From the NCBI GenBank assembly GCA_937981985.1, contig CALJNB010000124.1, positions 1 to 35,772 on the forward strand: a stretch of 35,772 nt of DNA, written 5' to 3'. Each line of letters opens with the position of its first letter. Positions within the stretch are counted from its first letter, which is position 1. Under the pieces are notes generated by a model that was given only the letters and a program-made list of their open reading frames with translations, did no database searches and was not told where the DNA came from. Source of the stretch: an uncultured bacterium (GTDB lineage Bacteria > Myxococcota_A > Bradymonadia > Bradymonadales > Bradymonadaceae). Shown in pieces: positions 32,559-35,772 of the stretch. Position numbers and translations under genes: made by a program.

Positions 32559-33305
32559 ATGAATTTCAAAGCCCTAATTATTCTTACCCTCGTATCGTTT
32601 TTTTCAACCGCTTGCCTTTTCGAAAATGAACCCGATTCTAAGGTTGATGACCCCACAAAAGAGGAAATCGAAAAACGAAAGCAGGACGGCGATACCAAAG
32701 ATTATTGCGATATTTTTGATTGGTATGGTGACGGGACTTGCGATTCCTTTTGTATCGAAAAAGACAGCGATTGTGACGTGAACTGCAAAGCGGCTCCGGC
32801 GTGTGGGCCCGACACCATCGAAGTTTCAAAATGTGAAGATAGCGCAACTTGTAAAGAAGTGTCGATTTGTGGAAGTACCATTTATTGTGAGGCCGCTATC
32901 GTATGTTTAGACGGTCAGGACGCCGCACCTGTACAATGCCCGGCTGATTACCGATTCGGTACCAAGTGTGATTCCTCAGATCCAGAACACCCTTGTATCG
33001 ATAATAGTTCTCCTTGTGGTGGACCGAGTTTCTGTAATTACGATCCGGCAGTATCTTGCTTAGCGATTCCGGTTTGCGCCGAAGATGAACTTCAAGTGGA
33101 AAACTGTAAATCAGACGACACCACTTGTAAGGAAATTAGCGAGTGTAATACAACGATATCATGTGTACCTAAACAAGATTGTGAAGCCGTGCCCACGTGT
33201 GGATCTGAACCTGAATATGCATCTCGAATAGAATGCGAAAAAGAAAACGATATATGTCGTGAAGAATACCTTTGCAGTACCCTTATTTATTGCGGCGGAG
33301 AATAG
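32559..33305 (+). CDS. Modular cysteine-rich lipoprotein with four six-Cys modules
   Basis: 248 residues from ATG 32559, set by AGGAG seven bases upstream; GTG 32538 would add seven residues without a Shine-Dalgarno. Lipobox STAC (Cys19). After an acidic spacer comes a motif DWYGDGTCDSFCIEKDSDC, a cysteine motif common in Myxococcota/Bradymonadota secreted proteins. Four modules follow, of which module 1 (CKAAPACGPDTIEVSKC, then EDSATC, KEVSIC, GSTIYC) and module 3 (CLAIPVCAEDELQVENC, then KSDDTTC, KEISEC, NTTISC) share the exact spacing C-x5-C-x9-C-x(5,6)-C-x5-C-x5-C. Similar to the upstream gene, 122 bases away, but lacking its fifth module and adding the DWYGDG block. Role unknown; adhesion or metal/ligand binding are guesses. 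Confidence 0.8.
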   Translation: MNFKALIILTLVSFFSTACLFENEPDSKVDDPTKEEIEKRKQDGDTKDYCDIFDWYGDGTCDSFCIEKDSDCDVNCKAAPACGPDTIEVSKCEDSATCKEVSICGSTIYCEAAIVCLDGQDAAPVQCPADYRFGTKCDSSDPEHPCIDNSSPCGGPSFCNYDPAVSCLAIPVCAEDELQVENCKSDDTTCKEISECNTTISCVPKQDCEAVPTCGSEPEYASRIECEKENDICREEYLCSTLIYCGGE

Positions 33306-33383
33306 AATCTAAATAGCCGACCCCTTAACATGCCGTCTTCCTGACGAACATCGACAGCTAGAAAAAACAAAATTTACACGATG

Positions 33384-33408
33384 CCTAAATCAGAATAATG
33401 GATTTAGG
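33384..33408. terminator. Possible bidirectional terminator between convergent genes
   Basis: CCTAAATC (33384-33391) and GATTTAGG (33401-33408) form a perfect 8-base-pair stem with a 9-base loop, overlapping the stop codon of the phosphorylase gene. TTAACTTTTTG follows on the plus strand and a T-rich run (TTTTGTTTTTTC) lies beyond on the minus strand. The stem is AT-rich, so termination would be weak. Confidence 0.45.
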
Positions 33409-34702
33409 TTAACTTTTTGTAGATCAAGGGAAGCGGCTTTGGTTCGTCGTCTTGTACGACGATTGCATTTGCAAGCCGTTTCTCACACGGGGAAAGGGTA
33501 GAAGGATCATTGTACAAAATCTCAAAAAGATGATCCCCTACCTCTACTTTTTGTCCGTGTCTGACAAGACAAAGAAGACCCACAGCGGGATCGATATCGT
33601 CTTCTTTTTTGCGCCTACCCGCGCCAAGTTCTAGAGCTGCAAACCCGAGACCGGCTACATTTTCAAAGCGAATATAACCGGCGCTTTTTGCTTTGTAGAA
33701 TGTTCTGTTCTTCGGTTGAGGTAATAAAGATGGATCATCGATGGTTGCAACATCTCCACCTTGAGCCTCAACAATATCTCTGAAAATCTTTAAGGCGCTG
33801 CCGTCACGTAATTTTTCTCGCAACATTGCATCTGTTTTATCGTCTGCCATCCCGGCGAGATCTAACATCTCTTGAACCAGCGCGACGGTAATGTCTTCAA
33901 CATCCTTAGGTCCATTTCCGCGGAGGGTTTCAATCGATTCAGCGACCTCAACTGCATTACCGATGGCTTGACCCAAAGGTTGATTCATATCTGTCATCAG
34001 CGCACGGGTTGGAGTTCCCATTTCTTTTCCGATCTCAATCATCGTCTCAGCAAGTCGTTGAGCATCCTCAGCGTTTTTCATAAATGCGCCGGATCCAACT
34101 TTTACATCAAGAATGAGTGCGTCGATTCCTTCGGCAAGCTTTTTACTCATGATCGAACTTGCGATAAGTGGAATGCACTCCACAGTCCCGGTGACATCGC
34201 GAAGTGCATATAGTTTCTTATCGGCGGGCGCGATTTGCCCGGTCTGTCCAATCAGGGTGCAGCCCAATTCGGCTAATTGTTTTCGGTAAACAGGGATGGA
34301 AAGATTCACATCAAAACCTGGGATCGACTCAAGTTTATCAAGCGTCCCACCCGTATGTCCCAAGCCTCGCCCGGAAATCATAGGAACCTTAAGCCCTGCA
34401 GCAACGGCCAGGGGTGCCAAAATCAGCGAAATTTTATCGCCAATTCCACCTGTAGAATGTTTATCGACCTTATGTCCCGGAATATCGGACAGATCCAACA
34501 CCTCACCGGAATGCAACATTTGTCTGGTCCAAGTACCGAGTTCGGACTTGGACATGCCTCTAAAGAACACCGCCATAAGAAAAGCCGACACCTGATAATC
34601 AGGAATCTCGCCCTTTGTATAGCCCTCAATAAAGTAGGATAATTCCTCTGCGGAGAGTTCTGCCCCAGAGCGCTTCTTTCTAATAAGTTCAACTACATTC
34701 AT
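33404..34702 (-). CDS. pdp: Pyrimidine-nucleoside phosphorylase
   Basis: 432 residues. The thymidine/pyrimidine phosphorylase signatures are intact: GEIPDYQVSAFLMAVFFRGM, HKVDKHSTGGIGDKISLILA, the glycosyl transferase family 3 motif SGRGLGHTGGTLDKLESIPG and ADKKLYALRDVTGTVE, with SSIMSKKLAEG and DVKVGSGAFM. It splits thymidine, uridine or deoxyuridine with phosphate to base and (deoxy)ribose 1-phosphate for nucleoside salvage. GEIPDYQ near the start and EAIETL..NGP-like ESIETLRGNGP match the Bacillus-type Pdp more than E. coli DeoA, so uridine use is plausible (by family analogy). No other deo genes are near. No Shine-Dalgarno is obvious. Divergent from the barrel gene 34894. Confidence 0.93.
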   Translation of the reverse strand: MNVVELIRKKRSGAELSAEELSYFIEGYTKGEIPDYQVSAFLMAVFFRGMSKSELGTWTRQMLHSGEVLDLSDIPGHKVDKHSTGGIGDKISLILAPLAVAAGLKVPMISGRGLGHTGGTLDKLESIPGFDVNLSIPVYRKQLAELGCTLIGQTGQIAPADKKLYALRDVTGTVECIPLIASSIMSKKLAEGIDALILDVKVGSGAFMKNAEDAQRLAETMIEIGKEMGTPTRALMTDMNQPLGQAIGNAVEVAESIETLRGNGPKDVEDITVALVQEMLDLAGMADDKTDAMLREKLRDGSALKIFRDIVEAQGGDVATIDDPSLLPQPKNRTFYKAKSAGYIRFENVAGLGFAALELGAGRRKKEDDIDPAVGLLCLVRHGQKVEVGDHLFEILYNDPSTLSPCEKRLANAIVVQDDEPKPLPLIYKKLT

Positions 34703-34751
34703 GGGCGAAACGTACGCACCAGGCCGTCGAAGAGCAAACTAAAACTGAACA

Positions 34752-34839
34752 TTTTGGCCAAAAACGACCCTTTTGGTTTGATTTCGGGTTGCTTTAAATC
34801 GTTCGTCTTAGAAAGAAAATAGATGGATTATTCGAATAA
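34752..34839. promoter_or_regulatory. Two 12-base perfect palindromes in a divergent intergenic region
   Basis: TTTTGGCCAAAA (34752-34763) and TTATTCGAATAA (34828-34839) are both exact self-complements. They lie in the 191-base gap between pdp and the beta-barrel gene. The core TTGGCCAA recurs at about 31611-31618 before the first Cys-rich lipoprotein. They could be operator sites or chance in AT-rich sequence. Confidence 0.35.
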
Positions 34840-34893
34840 GTAAGTTAGGGTTTCCCATATTTTAATGCGATTTACTCACATATAGGAATTTTT

Positions 34894-35640
34894 ATGTTTC
34901 GTATCAAAACTCTATGTCTCCTTGCGATGTTTAGCTGTGCATCAACGGTCGCCGTTGCGCAAACCACTACCCAAGTTCCGCCCAAAACGGCCGAATTGAC
35001 AACACGTCCTGCCCCCCAACCGACGACACCTGAGACCGCGTCAAGAACCAAGCGCGTGAAGAAAGGTCCGGTTACGCTTGGGATCAACTTTATCTTCAAC
35101 TTCACTAGCGGTACCAACGAAATTGAAGATGCAAGCGGAACCGTGATTGACGTATCGGACAGTACGTCCTTTTTGCGTCTGGAGCCCCAATTTGAATATT
35201 ATATCCAGGACGGCGTTCCCATAACTTTTAGCGCCGGTTGGTTAAGACGATCTTTGAACCGAGGCGACGATGACAACTCCTCATCTGACGAGTTGCTCCT
35301 TTTGGCTGGCAGTGGTTATCACATCGAGATTAATGAGGCCTTCACTCTTTTTGCAACGGCGGGACTTGGCGGCTACTTTGGAAATAGTGATCGAACCACC
35401 ATCAACGCAGGAGCCGGAACTACGGGGCCAGCTACGGTAAATGAAACCACAAGCACCGGCGGATTTGCTGGAAATGTTGCCTTAGGAGCCGGTTTGGGAT
35501 TTAGCGAACAAGGCCAACTTCGGGCAGGAATCAATTATACGGGTTTAATCGGATCTGAATCGATTGAAAGTACTGGAAAATCTTTTTCAGTCGTCACGCA
35601 CAATCTCGCGTTGAATGTTGGAATGTTTTACAATTTCTAA
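34894..35640 (+). CDS. Outer-membrane beta-barrel protein with Pro/Thr-rich N-terminal linker
   Basis: 248 residues. Signal peptide to about residue 23 (LAMFSCASTVAVAQ), then a Thr/Pro-rich linker (QVPPKTAELTTRPAPQPTTP). From about residue 50 alternating strands follow (KKGPVTLGINFIFNFTSGTN, later FLRLEPQFEYYIQDGVPITF and ELLLLAGSGYHIEINEAFTL), ending LALNVGMFYNF with the terminal Phe of BAM substrates. It resembles OmpA-N/OprF-like or OmpW-sized eight-stranded barrels; no ligand site recognised. AGGA precedes the ATG. It is divergent from pdp and is followed after 92 bases by a possible new gene start at 35733. Confidence 0.75.
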   Translation: MFRIKTLCLLAMFSCASTVAVAQTTTQVPPKTAELTTRPAPQPTTPETASRTKRVKKGPVTLGINFIFNFTSGTNEIEDASGTVIDVSDSTSFLRLEPQFEYYIQDGVPITFSAGWLRRSLNRGDDDNSSSDELLLLAGSGYHIEINEAFTLFATAGLGGYFGNSDRTTINAGAGTTGPATVNETTSTGGFAGNVALGAGLGFSEQGQLRAGINYTGLIGSESIESTGKSFSVVTHNLALNVGMFYNF

Positions 35641-35732
35641 AGATTACAAGGGTGAAATGATCGGGACACGTGTCTACCGTTTAACGCTTTATACGAGACG
35701 CTGTAACAACATCACAAATACCTGGGGAAAAA

Positions 35733-35772
35733 GTGAAACATTTATCGGGGCTCAAATTTTTTTCAGGACTCA
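35733..35772 (+). CDS. Possible start of a gene cut by the right edge
   Basis: GTG at 35733 preceded by GGGGAAA opens MKHLSGLKFFSGL, which reads like the start of a signal peptide. Only 13 codons are visible. A candidate promoter (TTTAAC, 16 bases, TGTAAC) and a GACACGTGTC palindrome at 35665-35674 lie upstream. Low certainty. Confidence 0.3.
   Translation, partial: MKHLSGLKFFSGL

Overview
The window looks like a chromosomal segment of a Gram-negative, lipoprotein-rich bacterium at moderate GC (roughly mid-40s % by eye). The best guess is the Myxococcota/Bradymonadota ('deltaproteobacterial') group. The grounds are PEGA and bacterial Ig-like (Big_5) domain proteins, about ten predicted lipoproteins, cysteine-rich secreted proteins with a GWYGDGxCDxFC-like motif, S9A prolyl oligopeptidases with lipoprotein signals, and several outer-membrane beta-barrels. 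This placement is inference: there is no rRNA in the window. I saw no tRNA, CRISPR array, IS element or phage module.

Layout. (1) 1-494: a GNAT acetyltransferase, cut by the left edge. (2) 584-6332, plus strand: a tight cell-envelope operon of a PEGA-domain protein, SpoIID/LytB-like protein, PorV-like outer-membrane protein, AmgK-like sugar kinase and GluQ tRNA-modifying enzyme. (3) 6347-11055, minus strand: two tandem paralogous Ig-like lipoproteins, a SlyD-type prolyl isomerase and a small lipoprotein. (4) 11168-16362, plus strand: small Cys-rich lipoprotein, TolC-like channel and RND pump with no periplasmic adaptor gene. (5) 16359-17269, minus strand: a YvlD-like membrane protein and a small beta-barrel. 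(6) 17478-20981: a Nudix hydrolase converging on an rpoZ-lipoprotein-thiS-thiG-tenI-like operon. (7) 21123-23651: two plus-strand genes of unknown function. (8) 23682-26643, minus strand: a large ZIP-like/SO_0444-like metal permease fusion and a pentapeptide-repeat lipoprotein. (9) 26801-31526, minus strand: two prolyl oligopeptidase copies, the downstream one broken by two -1 frameshifts. (10) 31660-33305, plus strand: two tandem Cys-rich lipoproteins. (11) 33404-35640: a pyrimidine-nucleoside phosphorylase and a divergent beta-barrel protein.

A recurring theme is tandem duplication of secreted proteins: three adjacent paralogue pairs occur in 35 kb. The items most worth following up are the metal-transporter fusion, the frameshifted peptidase (whose first break is a canonical A_AAA_AAC slippery heptamer), the adaptor-less RND operon, the six-cysteine modular lipoproteins, and the peptidoglycan-linked operon with an AmgK lacking the Brenner-motif histidine. 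No single region is clearly a new defence or mobile system. Functions below come from motif reading only; no database search was possible.
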